Shown one piece after another: positions 44,769 to 54,390 of a DNA stretch of 64,000 bases (its first letter is position 1; every line of letters starts with the position of its first letter). The position numbers and the translations under genes were made by a program. The stretch is from Streptomyces tendae (GTDB taxonomy: Bacteria; Actinomycetota; Actinomycetes; Streptomycetales; Streptomycetaceae). Under the pieces are notes generated by a model. It did no database searches. It saw nothing but the letters and a program-made list of their open reading frames with translations, and was not told the origin of the DNA. Location of the stretch: positions 2,914,001-2,978,000 of the forward strand of contig NZ_CP043959.1 in NCBI RefSeq assembly GCF_008632955.1, written 5' to 3'.

Positions 44769-45974
44769 CTATCCCTGGAATCGATACTCTTCGAGCAGTC
44801 GGCGGCCGATGATCATTTTCTGGATCTCGGCGGTGCCCTCACCGATCAGCAGCATCGGTGCCTCCCGGTAGAGGCGCTCGATCTCGTACTCCTTGGAGAA
44901 GCCGTAGCCGCCGTGGATCCGGAAGGCGTCCTCCACGACCTCCTTGCAGTACTCGGAGGCGAGGTACTTCGCCATCCCTGCCTCAAGGTCGTTTCGCTCC
45001 CCGGAGTCCTTTTTGCGTGCTGCGTTGACCATCATCGCATGCGCGGCCTCCACCTTGGTAGCCATCTCCGCCAGCTTGAACTGGATGGCCTGGTGTTCGG
45101 CGATCGCCTTGCCGAAAGTGTGACGCTGCTGGGCGTACTGGACACCCAGCTCGAAGGCACGCTGAGCGACGCCGCAGCCACGCGCCGCGACGTTCACGCG
45201 GCCGACCTCGACCCCGTCCATCATTTGGTAAAAACCTCGGCCGGTGACGCCGCCGAGCACCCGATCTGCGGGAACGCGCAGGCCGTCCATGATGAGCTCG
45301 GTCGTGTCGACACCCTTGTAGCCCATCTTGTCGATCTTGCCGGGGATGGTCAGGCCCGGGCGGACCTCGCCGAAGCCCGGCTCCTTCTCCACCAGGAAGG
45401 TGGTCATCGACTTGTGCGGCGCGGTGCCCTCGGGGTGTCCTTCGTCACTCCGCACCAGAACGGCCACGAGGGACGACGTTCCGCCGTTCGTCAGCCACAT
45501 CTTCTGGCCGTTGAGGACGTACTCGTCGCCCTCCTTCACCGCCTTGGACGTGATGGCCGACACGTCGGAGCCCAGCCCCGGCTCCGACATCGAGAAGGCG
45601 CCGCGGATGTCGCCGGCCGCCATCCGGGGCAGGAAGTGGTCCTTCTGCTCCTGCGTGCCGTGCTGCTTGAGCATGTACGCCACGATGAAGTGCGTGTTGA
45701 TGATGCCGGAGACCGACATCCAGCCGCGGGCGATCTCCTCCACGCACAGCGCGTACGTGAGAAGGGACTCGCCCAGGCCCCCGTACTCCTCGGGGATCAT
45801 CAGACCGAACAGGCCCAATTCCCTGAGCCCGTCGACGATCTGCTGCGGGTACTCGTCGCGGTGCTCCAGCTCGGTGGCGACCGGGATGATCTCCTTGTCC
45901 ACGAAGTCCCGGACGGTGGAGAGGATCTCCCGCTGGACGTCGGTCAGACCGGAGGTCTGGGCGAGACGGGCCAT
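44769..45974 (-). CDS. mcd: Acyl-CoA dehydrogenase, probable (2S)-methylsuccinyl-CoA dehydrogenase
   Basis: A flavoprotein of 401 residues. GAFSMSEPGLGSDVSAI and WLTNGGTSSLVAVLVR are family signatures, and YREAPMLLIGEGTAEIQKMIIGR is near the C-terminus. The expected base aspartate/glutamate lies in that last block. As last gene of the ethylmalonyl-CoA cluster it should oxidise methylsuccinyl-CoA to mesaconyl-CoA; family membership alone would only give acyl-CoA dehydrogenase. It follows the MaoC gene by three bases. Confidence 0.9.
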   Translation of the reverse strand: MARLAQTSGLTDVQREILSTVRDFVDKEIIPVATELEHRDEYPQQIVDGLRELGLFGLMIPEEYGGLGESLLTYALCVEEIARGWMSVSGIINTHFIVAYMLKQHGTQEQKDHFLPRMAAGDIRGAFSMSEPGLGSDVSAITSKAVKEGDEYVLNGQKMWLTNGGTSSLVAVLVRSDEGHPEGTAPHKSMTTFLVEKEPGFGEVRPGLTIPGKIDKMGYKGVDTTELIMDGLRVPADRVLGGVTGRGFYQMMDGVEVGRVNVAARGCGVAQRAFELGVQYAQQRHTFGKAIAEHQAIQFKLAEMATKVEAAHAMMVNAARKKDSGERNDLEAGMAKYLASEYCKEVVEDAFRIHGGYGFSKEYEIERLYREAPMLLIGEGTAEIQKMIIGRRLLEEYRFQG

Positions 45975-45977
45975 CGC

Positions 45978-46490
45978 TTACTTCCCCTGTTCCTTCAGCT
46001 CGGGGCGGCCGGGCTGCTCGCCGCCGCGCTCCTTGATGTACGTCTCGGTCGGCACCATCACCTTGCGGCGGAACACGCAGACCAGGGTTCCGTCCTGCTT
46101 GTAGCCCTTGGTCTCGACGTACACGATGCCGCGGTCGTTCCTCGACTTCGACGGCCACTTGTCCAGGACGGTCGTCTGCCCGTAGACCGTGTCGCCGTGG
46201 AAGGTCGGGGCCACGTGCTTGAGCGACTCGATCTCCAGGTTGGCGATGGCCTTGCCGGAGACGTCCGGCACGCTCATGCCGAGCAGCAGGGAGTAGATGT
46301 AGTTCCCGACCACCACGTTCTTGCCGAAGTCCGTCGTCTTCTCGGCGTAGTTGGTGTCCATGTGGAGCGGGTGGTGGTTCATGGTGAGGAGACAGAACAG
46401 GTGGTCGTCGTACTCGGTGACCGTCTTGCCCGGCCAGTGCTTGTACGTCGCCCCGACCTCGAACTCCTCGTAGGTGCGTCCGAACTGCAT
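45978..46490 (-). CDS. mch: MaoC-family mesaconyl-CoA hydratase
   Basis: A single hot-dog-fold MaoC hydratase of 170 residues (FGRTYEEFEVGATYKHWPGKTVTEYDDHLFCLLTMN, interrupted by no insert). HHPLHMDTNYAE contains the catalytic-type Asp/His region. It would hydrate mesaconyl-CoA to beta-methylmalyl-CoA. The short length differs from the roughly 340-residue double-hot-dog Mch of Rhodobacter, so it may work as a dimer of the short form. It lies five bases after the lyase gene. Confidence 0.87.
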   Translation of the reverse strand: MQFGRTYEEFEVGATYKHWPGKTVTEYDDHLFCLLTMNHHPLHMDTNYAEKTTDFGKNVVVGNYIYSLLLGMSVPDVSGKAIANLEIESLKHVAPTFHGDTVYGQTTVLDKWPSKSRNDRGIVYVETKGYKQDGTLVCVFRRKVMVPTETYIKERGGEQPGRPELKEQGK

Positions 46491-46495
46491 GGTCC

Positions 46496-47458
46496 TCAGG
46501 CCTCCGGGATCTCGAACGTCGACGTGCGCCGCATCCCGGCCGCGCGCCCCTTGCCCGCGATGACCAGGGCCATCTTGCGGCTGGCCTCGTCGATCATCTC
46601 GTCGCCGAGCATCGCGGAGCCCTTCTTGCCGCCCGCCTCGGACGTGTAGTAGTCGTACGCGTCCAGGATCAGCTCGGCGTGGTCGTAGTCCTCCTGCGAC
46701 GGCGAGAAGATCTCGTTGGACGCCTCGACCTGGCCGGGGTGCAGCACCCACTTGCCGTCGAAGCCGAGCGCGGCGGCGCGCCGCGCGACCTCGCGGTAGC
46801 CGTCGACGTTGCGGATCTGGAGGTAGGGGCCGTCGATCGCCTGGAGGTCGTTGGCGCGGGCGGCCATCAGGATCTTCATCAGGATGTAGTGGTAGGCGTC
46901 CGCCGGGTAGCCGGGCGGCTGCTCGCCCACGACCAGCGACTTCATGTTGATGGACGCCATGAAGTCGGCCGGGCCGAAGATGATGGTCTCGATGCGCGGG
47001 GAGGCCTGGGCGATCTCGTTGACGTTGTTCAGGCCCTGCGCGTTCTCGATCTGCGCCTCGATGCCGATCCGGCCGACCTCGAAGCCCATCGTCTTCTCGA
47101 TCTGCGTCAGCAGCAGGTCCAGGGCGACGATCTGCTGGGCGGTCTGCACCTTCGGCAGCATGATGCAGTCGAGGTTCTGGCCGGCCCCCTCGACGACCGT
47201 CACGACGTCCCGGTACGTCCACTCGGTCGTCCAGTCGTTGACGCGCACCACGCGGGTCTTGCCGGTCCAGTCGCCCTCGTTGAGGAACTTGACGATGGTG
47301 TGCCGCGCCCCGGGCTTGGCGAGCGGGGCGCAGGCGTCCTCGAGGTCCAGGAAGACCTGGTCCGCCGGGAGGCCCTGGGCCTTCTCCAGGAAGCGCGGGT
47401 TCGAGCCGGGTACCGCCAGGCAGGAACGCCGAGGGCGAAGGCGGTTGACCGTGGTCAT
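46496..47458 (-). CDS. mcl: HpcH/HpaI-family beta-methylmalyl-CoA/malyl-CoA lyase
   Basis: A 320-residue CitE-like aldolase. RPRRSCLAVPGSNPRFLEKA is the N-terminal signature, VFLDLEDACAP carries the metal-binding acid, and IIFGPADFMASI and KWVLHPGQVEASNEIF are later family blocks. In this cluster it should split beta-methylmalyl-CoA into glyoxylate and propionyl-CoA. Its ATG overlaps the mutase stop (ATGA). Confidence 0.92.
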   Translation of the reverse strand: MTTVNRLRPRRSCLAVPGSNPRFLEKAQGLPADQVFLDLEDACAPLAKPGARHTIVKFLNEGDWTGKTRVVRVNDWTTEWTYRDVVTVVEGAGQNLDCIMLPKVQTAQQIVALDLLLTQIEKTMGFEVGRIGIEAQIENAQGLNNVNEIAQASPRIETIIFGPADFMASINMKSLVVGEQPPGYPADAYHYILMKILMAARANDLQAIDGPYLQIRNVDGYREVARRAAALGFDGKWVLHPGQVEASNEIFSPSQEDYDHAELILDAYDYYTSEAGGKKGSAMLGDEMIDEASRKMALVIAGKGRAAGMRRTSTFEIPEA

Positions 47459-49482
47459 GCGGGGACCTCCAGGGGGTCGAGCTTGTTCGCGGTGCGGATC
47501 TCGTCGACGATGCGGCCGATGATCCCGGTGATGTCGAAGTCCTTCGGGGTGAAGACCGCGGCGACTCCCGCGGCCCGCAGTTGTTCGGCGTCACCGCTGG
47601 GGATGATGCCACCGGCGATCACGGGAATGTCCGTGGCGCCGGCCACACGGAGCCGGTCGAGCACGTCCGGCACCAGCTGGGCGTGCGATCCGGAGAGGAT
47701 GGACAGGCCGACCGCGTGCACGTCCTCCGCCAGCGCGGCGTCCACGATCTGCTCCGGGGTGAGCCTGATGCCCTGGTAGACCACCTCGAACCCGGCGTCG
47801 CGGGCCCGCACGGCGATCTGCTCGGCGCCGTTGGAGTGACCGTCCAGGCCCGGCTTGCCGACCAGGAACCGCAGCTTGCCCACGCCGAGGTCCTTGGCCG
47901 TCAGTTCCACCTTCCGGCGGACGTCCGACAGGGGGGATCCCTCTTCGGCGGCGACCGCCACGGGAGCGGACGACACCCCGGTCGGCGCGCGGAACTCGCC
48001 GAACACCTCGCGCAGCGCGCCGGCCCACTCGCCGGTGGTCACGCCGGCCCGGGCGCACTCCAGGGTGGCCTCCATGAGGTTGTCGGTGCCCCGCGCGGCC
48101 TCCTTCAGCTTCTCCAGCGCCTTGCAGGGGCGCGGGTGGTTGAAGGGCGGCTGGTAGCGGGTGTCGCGCCAGTGCTGCAGCGAGGCGATCACCCGGGCCT
48201 CGACCGCGGGGTCGACGGTCTGGATGGCGGTGTCCAGGTCGGCGGTGAGCGGGTTGGGCTCGGTGGACTCGAAGGCGTTGACCCCGATGATCTTCTCCTC
48301 GCCGGACTCGATCCGCGCCCGGCGCTCGGCGTGCGAGGAGACCAGCTGGGACTTGAGGTAGCCGGACTCGACGGCGGCCATCGCGCCGCCCATCTCCTGG
48401 ATCCGCCCGATCTCCGCGGTCGCCTCCGCGACCAGCTCCTCGACCTTCGCCTCGATCACCTTCGAGCCCTCGAAGATGTCGTCGTACTCCAGCAGGTCGC
48501 TCTCGTAGGCGAGGACCTGCTGGATGCGCAGCGACCACTGCTGGTCCCAGGGGCGGGGGAGGCCGAGGGCCTCGTTCCAGGCGGGCAGCTGCACGGCACG
48601 CGCGCGGGCGTCCTTGGAGAGGGTGACGGCCAGCATCTCCAGCACGATGCGCTGGACGTTGTTCTCCGGCTGCGCCTCGGTCAGCCCGAGTGAGTTGACC
48701 TGGACGCCGTAGCGGAAGCGGCGGTGCTTGGGGTTCTCGATGCCGTACCGCTCGCGGGTGACGGTGTCCCAGATGCGGCCGAACGCGCGCATCTTGCACA
48801 TCTCCTCGACGAAGCGGACGCCCGCGTTCACGAAGAAGGAGATGCGGCCGACCACGTCGCCCATGCGCTCCTGCGGCACCTGGCCGCTGTCACGCACCGC
48901 GTCGAGCACGGCGATCGCGGTGGACATCGCGTACGCGATCTCCTGCACCGGCGTGGCCCCGGCCTCCTGCAGGTGGTAGCTGCAGATGTTGATCGGGTTC
49001 CACTTGGGGATGTGGGAGACCGTGTACGCGATCATGTCGGTCGTCAGGCGGAGCGACGGCCCCGGCGGGAACACATGGGTGCCGCGGGACAGGTACTCCT
49101 TGACGATGTCGTTCTGGGTCGTGCCCTGGAGCTTGGTGACGTCCGCGCCCTGCTCCTCGGCGACGACCTGGTAGAGCGCCAGCAGCCACATGGCGGTGGC
49201 GTTGATCGTCATCGAGGTGTTCATCTGCTCCAGGGGGATGTCCTGGAACAGCCGGCGCATGTCACCGAGGTGCGCGACCGGCACTCCGACCCGGCCGACC
49301 TCGCCGCGGGCGAGGACGTGGTCGGAGTCGTAGCCGGTCTGGGTCGGCAGGTCGAAGGCGACCGACAGCCCCGTCTGCCCCTTGGCGAGGTTGCGCCGGT
49401 ACAGCTCGTTGGACGCCTCGGCGGTCGAGTGGCCGGCGTACGTCCGCATGAGCCACGGACGGTCCTTCTGACGCTCTGTCAT
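47455..49482 (-). CDS. meaA: B12-dependent acyl-CoA mutase (MeaA), ethylmalonyl-CoA mutase
   Basis: A single-chain B12-dependent mutase of 675 residues. The barrel begins [20 protein letters not shown] and contains [18 protein letters not shown]. The C-terminal cobalamin domain has LDGHSNG (DxHxxG, with the cobalt-ligand His), SILSGSH and VIAGGIIP. It should convert ethylmalonyl-CoA to methylsuccinyl-CoA. Single-chain mutases of this length next to ccr are the MeaA/Ecm type; methylmalonyl-CoA mutase is usually larger or two-subunit. It is 14 bases after ccr. Confidence 0.95.
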   Translation of the reverse strand: MTERQKDRPWLMRTYAGHSTAEASNELYRRNLAKGQTGLSVAFDLPTQTGYDSDHVLARGEVGRVGVPVAHLGDMRRLFQDIPLEQMNTSMTINATAMWLLALYQVVAEEQGADVTKLQGTTQNDIVKEYLSRGTHVFPPGPSLRLTTDMIAYTVSHIPKWNPINICSYHLQEAGATPVQEIAYAMSTAIAVLDAVRDSGQVPQERMGDVVGRISFFVNAGVRFVEEMCKMRAFGRIWDTVTRERYGIENPKHRRFRYGVQVNSLGLTEAQPENNVQRIVLEMLAVTLSKDARARAVQLPAWNEALGLPRPWDQQWSLRIQQVLAYESDLLEYDDIFEGSKVIEAKVEELVAEATAEIGRIQEMGGAMAAVESGYLKSQLVSSHAERRARIESGEEKIIGVNAFESTEPNPLTADLDTAIQTVDPAVEARVIASLQHWRDTRYQPPFNHPRPCKALEKLKEAARGTDNLMEATLECARAGVTTGEWAGALREVFGEFRAPTGVSSAPVAVAAEEGSPLSDVRRKVELTAKDLGVGKLRFLVGKPGLDGHSNGAEQIAVRARDAGFEVVYQGIRLTPEQIVDAALAEDVHAVGLSILSGSHAQLVPDVLDRLRVAGATDIPVIAGGIIPSGDAEQLRAAGVAAVFTPKDFDITGIIGRIVDEIRTANKLDPLEVPA

Positions 49483-49496
49483 GGTCCTGCCCGCCC

Positions 49497-50840
49497 TCAG
49501 ACGTTACGGAAGCGGTTGATGGCGTCGATGTGCTTGGCCCGCTTCTCGTGGTCGCGCACGCCGAGGCCCTCCTCGGGCGCCAGGCACAGCACGCCGACCT
49601 TGCCCTGGTGGAGGTTGCGGTGCACGTCGTACGCGGCCTGGCCGGTGTCCTCCAGGGCGTAGGTCTTCGAGAGCGTGGGGTGGATCTTGCCCTTGGCGAT
49701 GAGGCGGTTGGCCTCCCAGGCCTCGCGGTAGTTGGCGAAGTGGGAGCCGATGATGCGCTTCAGGGACATCCACAGGTAGCGGTTGTCGTACTGGTGCATG
49801 TAGCCCGAGGTCGAGGCGCAGGTGGTGATGGTGCCGCCCTTGCGGGTGACGAAGACCGAGGCGCCGAAGGTCTCGCGGCCGGGGTGCTCGAAGACGATGT
49901 CGATGTCCTCGCCGCCGGTGAGCTCGCGGATGCGCTTGCCGAAGCGCTTCCACTCCCTGGGGTCCTGGGTGTTCTCGTCCTTCCAGAACTTGTAGCCCTC
50001 GGCGTTGCGGTCGATGATCGCCTCGGCGCCCATCCTCCGGCAGATCTCCGCCTTCTGGTCGCTGGAGACGACGCAGATCGGGTTGGCGCCGCCGGCCAGC
50101 GCGAACTGGGTGGCGTACGAGCCGAGGCCACCGCTCGCGCCCCAGATGAGGACGTTGTCGCCCTGCTTCATGCCGGCGCCGTTGCGGGAGACCAGCTGGC
50201 GGTAGGCGGTGGAGTTGACCAGGCCGGGGGCGGCGGCCTCCTCCCAGCTGAGGTGGTCCGGCTTCGGCATCAGCTGGTTGGACTTCACCAGCGCGATTTC
50301 GGCGAGGCCGCCGAAGTTGGTCTCGAAGCCCCAGATGCGCTGCTCGGGGTCGAGCATCGTGTCGTTGTGGCCGTCGGAGGACTCCAGCTCGACGGACAGA
50401 CAGTGCGCGACGACCTCGTCGCCGGGCTTCCAGGAGTTCACGCCGGGACCGGTGCGCAGCACGACGCCCGCGAGGTCGGAGCCGATGATGTGGTACGGCA
50501 GGTCGTGGCGCCTGGCCAGCTCGCTGGTGCGGCCGTAGCGCTCGAGGAACCCGAAGGTGGACAGCGGCTCGAAGATCGACGTCCACACCGAGTTGTAGTT
50601 GACCGAGGAGGCCATCACGGCGACCAGGGCCTCGCCGGGGCCCAGCTCGGGCAGCGGCACGTCGTCCAGGTGGATCGACTTGCGGGGGTCCTTGTCGCGG
50701 GTGGCGAGGCCCGCGAACATCTCCGTCTCGTCCTTGTGCACGGTGATCGCGCGGTACGACTCGGGAAGCGGCAGGGCGGCGAAGTCCTCCGACGTGGAGT
50801 CGGGCGACTGGATCGCGGCCAGGATGTCCTTGACGGTCAC
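49497..50840 (-). CDS. ccr: Crotonyl-CoA carboxylase/reductase
   Basis: An NADPH-dependent reductive carboxylase of 447 residues making ethylmalonyl-CoA from crotonyl-CoA and CO2. It is a zinc-less medium-chain reductase. VYSVWTSIFEP-like NYNSVWTSIFEPLSTF, HIIGSDLAGVVLRTGPGVN, WGASGGLGSYATQFA (nucleotide loop) and FEHPGRETFGASVFV are visible. The start is GTG with GGAGG seven bases upstream. It heads the pathway genes and also supplies ethylmalonyl-CoA extender units for polyketides. A 380-base region separates it from the TetR gene. Confidence 0.96.
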   Translation of the reverse strand: MTVKDILAAIQSPDSTSEDFAALPLPESYRAITVHKDETEMFAGLATRDKDPRKSIHLDDVPLPELGPGEALVAVMASSVNYNSVWTSIFEPLSTFGFLERYGRTSELARRHDLPYHIIGSDLAGVVLRTGPGVNSWKPGDEVVAHCLSVELESSDGHNDTMLDPEQRIWGFETNFGGLAEIALVKSNQLMPKPDHLSWEEAAAPGLVNSTAYRQLVSRNGAGMKQGDNVLIWGASGGLGSYATQFALAGGANPICVVSSDQKAEICRRMGAEAIIDRNAEGYKFWKDENTQDPREWKRFGKRIRELTGGEDIDIVFEHPGRETFGASVFVTRKGGTITTCASTSGYMHQYDNRYLWMSLKRIIGSHFANYREAWEANRLIAKGKIHPTLSKTYALEDTGQAAYDVHRNLHQGKVGVLCLAPEEGLGVRDHEKRAKHIDAINRFRNV

Positions 50841-51174
50841 GGTGTTGCCTCCGGCGATGGGCGCCCTGAGGGAGGGGCGCTGAGGGTTACGTCGGTGTGC
50901 TGCTGAGGGTTGAGGGGTGCCGTCGGTTCGGCGGTGGTGCTTCGGCAGCGCGTGGTGTGCGCGGGAGGTTGCCTGTGACGCAGGCGTCCGGACGTGCGGG
51001 CTGTGGACCCGCCGGGACGCGCCCGGACTCCTTCAACGTATGGCACGCCGTGTCAGTCGGCAAGGCACTGCGTGCCAGAACTTGGGCTCAGGTGAAATCT
51101 TTACGCATCAGATGAGCGATGATCGATCGAAACGGCCCGGAAGTGCGGGTGAAAAGCGCCCCTGACATGGCAAA
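50841..51174. promoter_or_regulatory. ccr upstream region with operator-like repeats
   Basis: There is no gene in these 334 bases. TGGCACGC (51041-51048) and GCGTGCCA (51070-51077) form 8-base arms 21 bases apart. An unusually AT-rich patch with GATCGATC lies near 51090-51130. These are candidates for the ccr promoter and a site for the adjacent TetR regulator. I found no convincing -10/-35 pair. Confidence 0.45.
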
Positions 51175-51198
51175 ACGGCCACCCTGAGGGGTGGCCGT
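51175..51198 (-). terminator. Terminator of the TetR gene
   Basis: ACGGCCACCC pairs with GGGTGGCCGT around TGAG, 22 bases past the TetR stop, and a TTTT run follows on the minus strand. Confidence 0.85.
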
Positions 51199-51220
51199 CA
51201 TCACAGCGGTGAAGAGTGGT

Positions 51221-52036
51221 TCAGCGCTCCTTGAGCGCCTGCTCGATGGCCCGCATGACCTCGTCCAGCGGGGCGTCGGTCCGGGCGACCGTCACCAGCA
51301 CCTCGTCGTGGGCGGACGCCGTGACCGTGGCCGGCCGCGCCGGGGCGGCGGAGCGCCGGCCCGCCATGATCCCGGTGCCGAAGGTCTTCCGCACGATCGC
51401 GAAGGCGTGGTCCAGCTGCGCCTCCACATCGCCCTGGCCGCCCGCCCGCAGCCAGCGCCGCAGCACGTGGTTGTGCGCCGTGACCACCGCGGACGCGGCG
51501 ACCTCCGCCAGCAGCGGGTCGTCATTGGCGTCGTCGTCATGCGCGTGCTCGTCGAAGTGGCCCAGCAGATAGCGGGTGAACAGCCGCTCGTAGCGGGCCA
51601 CCGAGGCGATCTCCGCCTCGCGCAGCGTCGGGACCTCGCGGGTCAGCTTGTAGCGGGCGACCGAGATGTCCGGCCGCGCCGCGTACATCTTCATGACTTC
51701 CTTGATGCCCCGGCACACCGTGTCGAGCGGATGCTCGTGCGCGGGGGCGGCGTTGAGCACCGCCTCGGCGCGGACCAGGGTGTCGTCGTGGTCCGGGAAG
51801 ATCGCCTCTTCCTTCGAGCGGAAGTGACGGAAGAACGTGCGGCGGGCCACCCCGGCAGCGGCCGCGATCTCGTCGACGGTGGTCGCCTCGTACCCCTTGG
51901 TCGCGAACAGCTCCATCGCGGCGGCCGCGAGCTCCCGGCGCATTTTCAGCCGCTGGGCGGCGGCACGCGAGCCGGCGGTGGACTCCGGCGGCTCGGTCGT
52001 GGCTGGCGTACGTACGGACTTGGCGGGCTGGGACAT
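51221..52036 (-). CDS. TetR-family transcriptional regulator of the ethylmalonyl-CoA cluster
   Basis: A 271-residue regulator with the TetR helix-turn-helix ELFATKGYEATTVDEIAAAAGVARRTFFRHFRSKEE split over residues 35-75, and a ligand domain with a His-rich loop (DEHAHDDDANDD). The start is uncertain: ATG 52036 gives the family-like N-terminus, and ATG 52054 is six codons longer. It lies between the hydroxyacyl-CoA dehydrogenase and ccr on the same strand. It probably represses ccr and itself and senses an acyl-CoA, but no ligand evidence is present. Confidence 0.88.
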   Translation of the reverse strand: MSQPAKSVRTPATTEPPESTAGSRAAAQRLKMRRELAAAAMELFATKGYEATTVDEIAAAAGVARRTFFRHFRSKEEAIFPDHDDTLVRAEAVLNAAPAHEHPLDTVCRGIKEVMKMYAARPDISVARYKLTREVPTLREAEIASVARYERLFTRYLLGHFDEHAHDDDANDDPLLAEVAASAVVTAHNHVLRRWLRAGGQGDVEAQLDHAFAIVRKTFGTGIMAGRRSAAPARPATVTASAHDEVLVTVARTDAPLDEVMRAIEQALKER

Positions 52037-52196
52037 GCCCTGAACGTACTGCATGCGCGCAGCTCGGTGCGCGTGACCGGGGCTTCCCCGCCTCGGGGGG
52101 CGGGGGCGGGCGGTGCGGGCGGGCGGCGGGAACCGGTCGGGATCCAGCAGCCCGCCCCACTCGGCACCGCCCGGGAGCGGCTCGCCGGGGTACCGC

Positions 52197-54008
52197 TCAG
52201 CGCTTGGCATATTCGCGGAAGCCGCGGCCGGTCTTACGGCCGAGGCAGCCCGCGGCCACCAGGTGCTCCAGCAGGGGCGCCGGGGCCAGACCCGGGTCGC
52301 GGAACTCGCGGTGCAGCACCTTCTCGATGGCCAGCGAGACGTCCAGCCCGACGACGTCCAGCAGCTCGAACGGGCCCATCGGGTAGCCGCCGCCCAGCTT
52401 CATCGCGGCGTCGATGTCGTCGAGGGTGGCGTAGTGCTCCTGCACCATCTTGATCGCGTTGTTGAGGTACGGGAACAGCAGCGCGTTCACGATGAACCCG
52501 GCCCGGTCCCCGCAGTCCACGGCGTGCTTGCGGATCCTCGCGCAGACCTCCCGCACGGTGGCGTGCACGTCGTCACCGGTCAGGACCGTGCGCACCACCT
52601 CGACCAGCTTCATCGCCGGCGCCGGGTTGAAGAAGTGCATGCCGATCACGTCCTGCGGGCGCGAGGTGGCGCGGGCGCAGGCGACGACCGGGAGGGAGGA
52701 GGTGGTGGTGGCGAGCACCGCGCCCGGCTTGCAGACCTTGTCCAGCGTCGCGAACAGCTGCCGCTTGACCTCCAGGTCCTCGGCGACCGCCTCGACCGCG
52801 AGGTCGACGTCGGCGAAGTCGTCGTAGGTGCCCGTCGCACGGATCAGGTCCAGGGTGCTCGCGGCCGCCTCGGCGGTCATCCGGCCCTTGTCGACCGACC
52901 GGGACAGCGACGTGCCGATGCGTGCCCTGGCACGCTGTGCCTTCTCCTCGCTGCGGGCGGCCAGGACGACCTCGAAGCCCGCCTTGGCGAAGACCTCGGC
53001 GATCCCGGACGCCATCGTGCCCGAGCCGGCCACGCCCACCGAGCGCACCGCACGGCCCGCGGCCGAGGGGCCGTTCTCGCGCGGGGTGAGGGCGTCCTCG
53101 ACGACCGTGCCGCTGCCCGGCGCCTCGTAGGTGTAGAAGCCCCGGCCCGCCTTGCGGCCGGTCAGGCCCGCCTCGCTGAGCTGCTTGAGGACCGGCGCGG
53201 GGGCGTGCAGCCGGTCGCGGGAGGCAGCGTACATGGCCTCCAGGACGGTGCGGGCGGTGTCGACGCCGATCAGGTCCAGCAGCGCCAGCGGCCCATCGGC
53301 AGGCCGCAGGCAGGCCAGCCGCCGCATCGCGGCGTCGATGTCCTCGCGGGAGGCGTAGTTGGCCTCGTACATCGCGGCGGCCTGGTTGAGGTAGCCGAAC
53401 AGCAGGCCGTCGGCGACGAACCCGGGCCGGTCGCCGACCGCCACCGGCTCCTTGCCCAGGTCCAGGGCGAGGTTGGTGACGGCGGTGACGGCGGCGGGCG
53501 CGGTCAGCACGCTGGAGACGACCTCGACCAGCTTCATCGCGGGCGCCGGGTTGAAGAAGTGCATGCCCAGCACCCGCTCGGGGTGGGCGGAGTCGGCGGC
53601 CAGCCGGGTCACGGACAGCGCGTTGGTGCCGGTGGCCAGCACGGTGTCCGGCCGCACGACGCCGTCCAGCTCACGGAAGATCTGCTGCTTGATCTCGTAC
53701 GACTCCGGCGCGACCTCGATCACCAGGTCGGCGTCGGCGGCGGCCGAGAGGGCGGTGGCGGTGGTGACCCGGGCGAGGAGTTCCTCGCGCTGCCGGCCGG
53801 TCAGCCGGCCGCGCTCGACGGCCCGGGCGGTGGAGGCCTCCAGGGCGGCGACGCACTTCGCGGCCTGGGCCTCGCTGATGTCGATGCCGACGACGTCGCG
53901 GCCGGCGGCGGCCAGGACCTCGGCGATGCCGGTGCCCATCGTGCCGAGGCCGACCACGGCGATCGTCCGGAGCGGGGACAGGGGGGTGTCGGACAGGGGA
54001 GTGGCCAT
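52197..54008 (-). CDS. Duplicated 3-hydroxyacyl-CoA (3-hydroxybutyryl-CoA) dehydrogenase
   Basis: One 603-residue chain with two full 3-hydroxybutyryl-CoA dehydrogenase units. Unit 1 (about 10-300) has VVGLGTMGTGIAEVLAAAG, MHFFNPAPAMKLVEVV and a C-terminal RKAGRGFYTY. Unit 2 (about 310-600) has VAGSGTMASGIAEVFAKAG, the same MHFFNPAPAMKLVEVV, and RKTGRGFREY. In unit 1 the residues after the NAD loop, LACLRPADGPLALLDLIG, depart from the usual GGGYPMGPFELLDVVG of unit 2, so unit 1 may have lost part of its active site. It would interconvert acetoacetyl- and 3-hydroxybutyryl-CoA and feed crotonyl-CoA to ccr. Confidence 0.92.
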   Translation of the reverse strand: MATPLSDTPLSPLRTIAVVGLGTMGTGIAEVLAAAGRDVVGIDISEAQAAKCVAALEASTARAVERGRLTGRQREELLARVTTATALSAAADADLVIEVAPESYEIKQQIFRELDGVVRPDTVLATGTNALSVTRLAADSAHPERVLGMHFFNPAPAMKLVEVVSSVLTAPAAVTAVTNLALDLGKEPVAVGDRPGFVADGLLFGYLNQAAAMYEANYASREDIDAAMRRLACLRPADGPLALLDLIGVDTARTVLEAMYAASRDRLHAPAPVLKQLSEAGLTGRKAGRGFYTYEAPGSGTVVEDALTPRENGPSAAGRAVRSVGVAGSGTMASGIAEVFAKAGFEVVLAARSEEKAQRARARIGTSLSRSVDKGRMTAEAAASTLDLIRATGTYDDFADVDLAVEAVAEDLEVKRQLFATLDKVCKPGAVLATTTSSLPVVACARATSRPQDVIGMHFFNPAPAMKLVEVVRTVLTGDDVHATVREVCARIRKHAVDCGDRAGFIVNALLFPYLNNAIKMVQEHYATLDDIDAAMKLGGGYPMGPFELLDVVGLDVSLAIEKVLHREFRDPGLAPAPLLEHLVAAGCLGRKTGRGFREYAKR

Positions 54009-54390
54009 CGCGGGACTCCAGGAATGAGGGTGACGACGGAAGCCGCGCCCCGGTGCGCCGACAGGCGCACCGGGTGCGTGCTGGATGCGGGTGTTGGCCG
54101 GGCTGCGAGCGCACACGCCCGGTCCGCCGGCGAAGCGGCGGAGGATCCGACCGGCCCTGTCCCGGGGCCGAGCCGTACTGCGGTACACGGGGTACCGAAC
54201 CGACTGCGTCCCCCACTGCCCGAAGGGCGTGGGAGGTGCCCCCATCAGCGGCCGCGTCACCAGACCGCTGTGAGGAGGGTGCGAGTGGGTAACTCGCTCG
54301 TCTGAGATTAACCCGCGGGTAACGAGCGCGCCAGCCCCCGGATTTGTGAGGTAGCTCCCGCGCCCGGTGTGACCGCCCTAACCTCGTCGC
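54009..54390. other. Divergent intergenic region with a repeat-like element
   Basis: There is no gene in 382 bases. TCCCCCACTGCC...GGGAGGTGCCCCC at 54209-54243 folds on the minus strand as CCCAC/GTGGG around GCCC-TTC-GGGC. It looks like a dispersed hairpin repeat seen in Streptomyces. Promoters for both flanking genes should be here. Confidence 0.45.
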
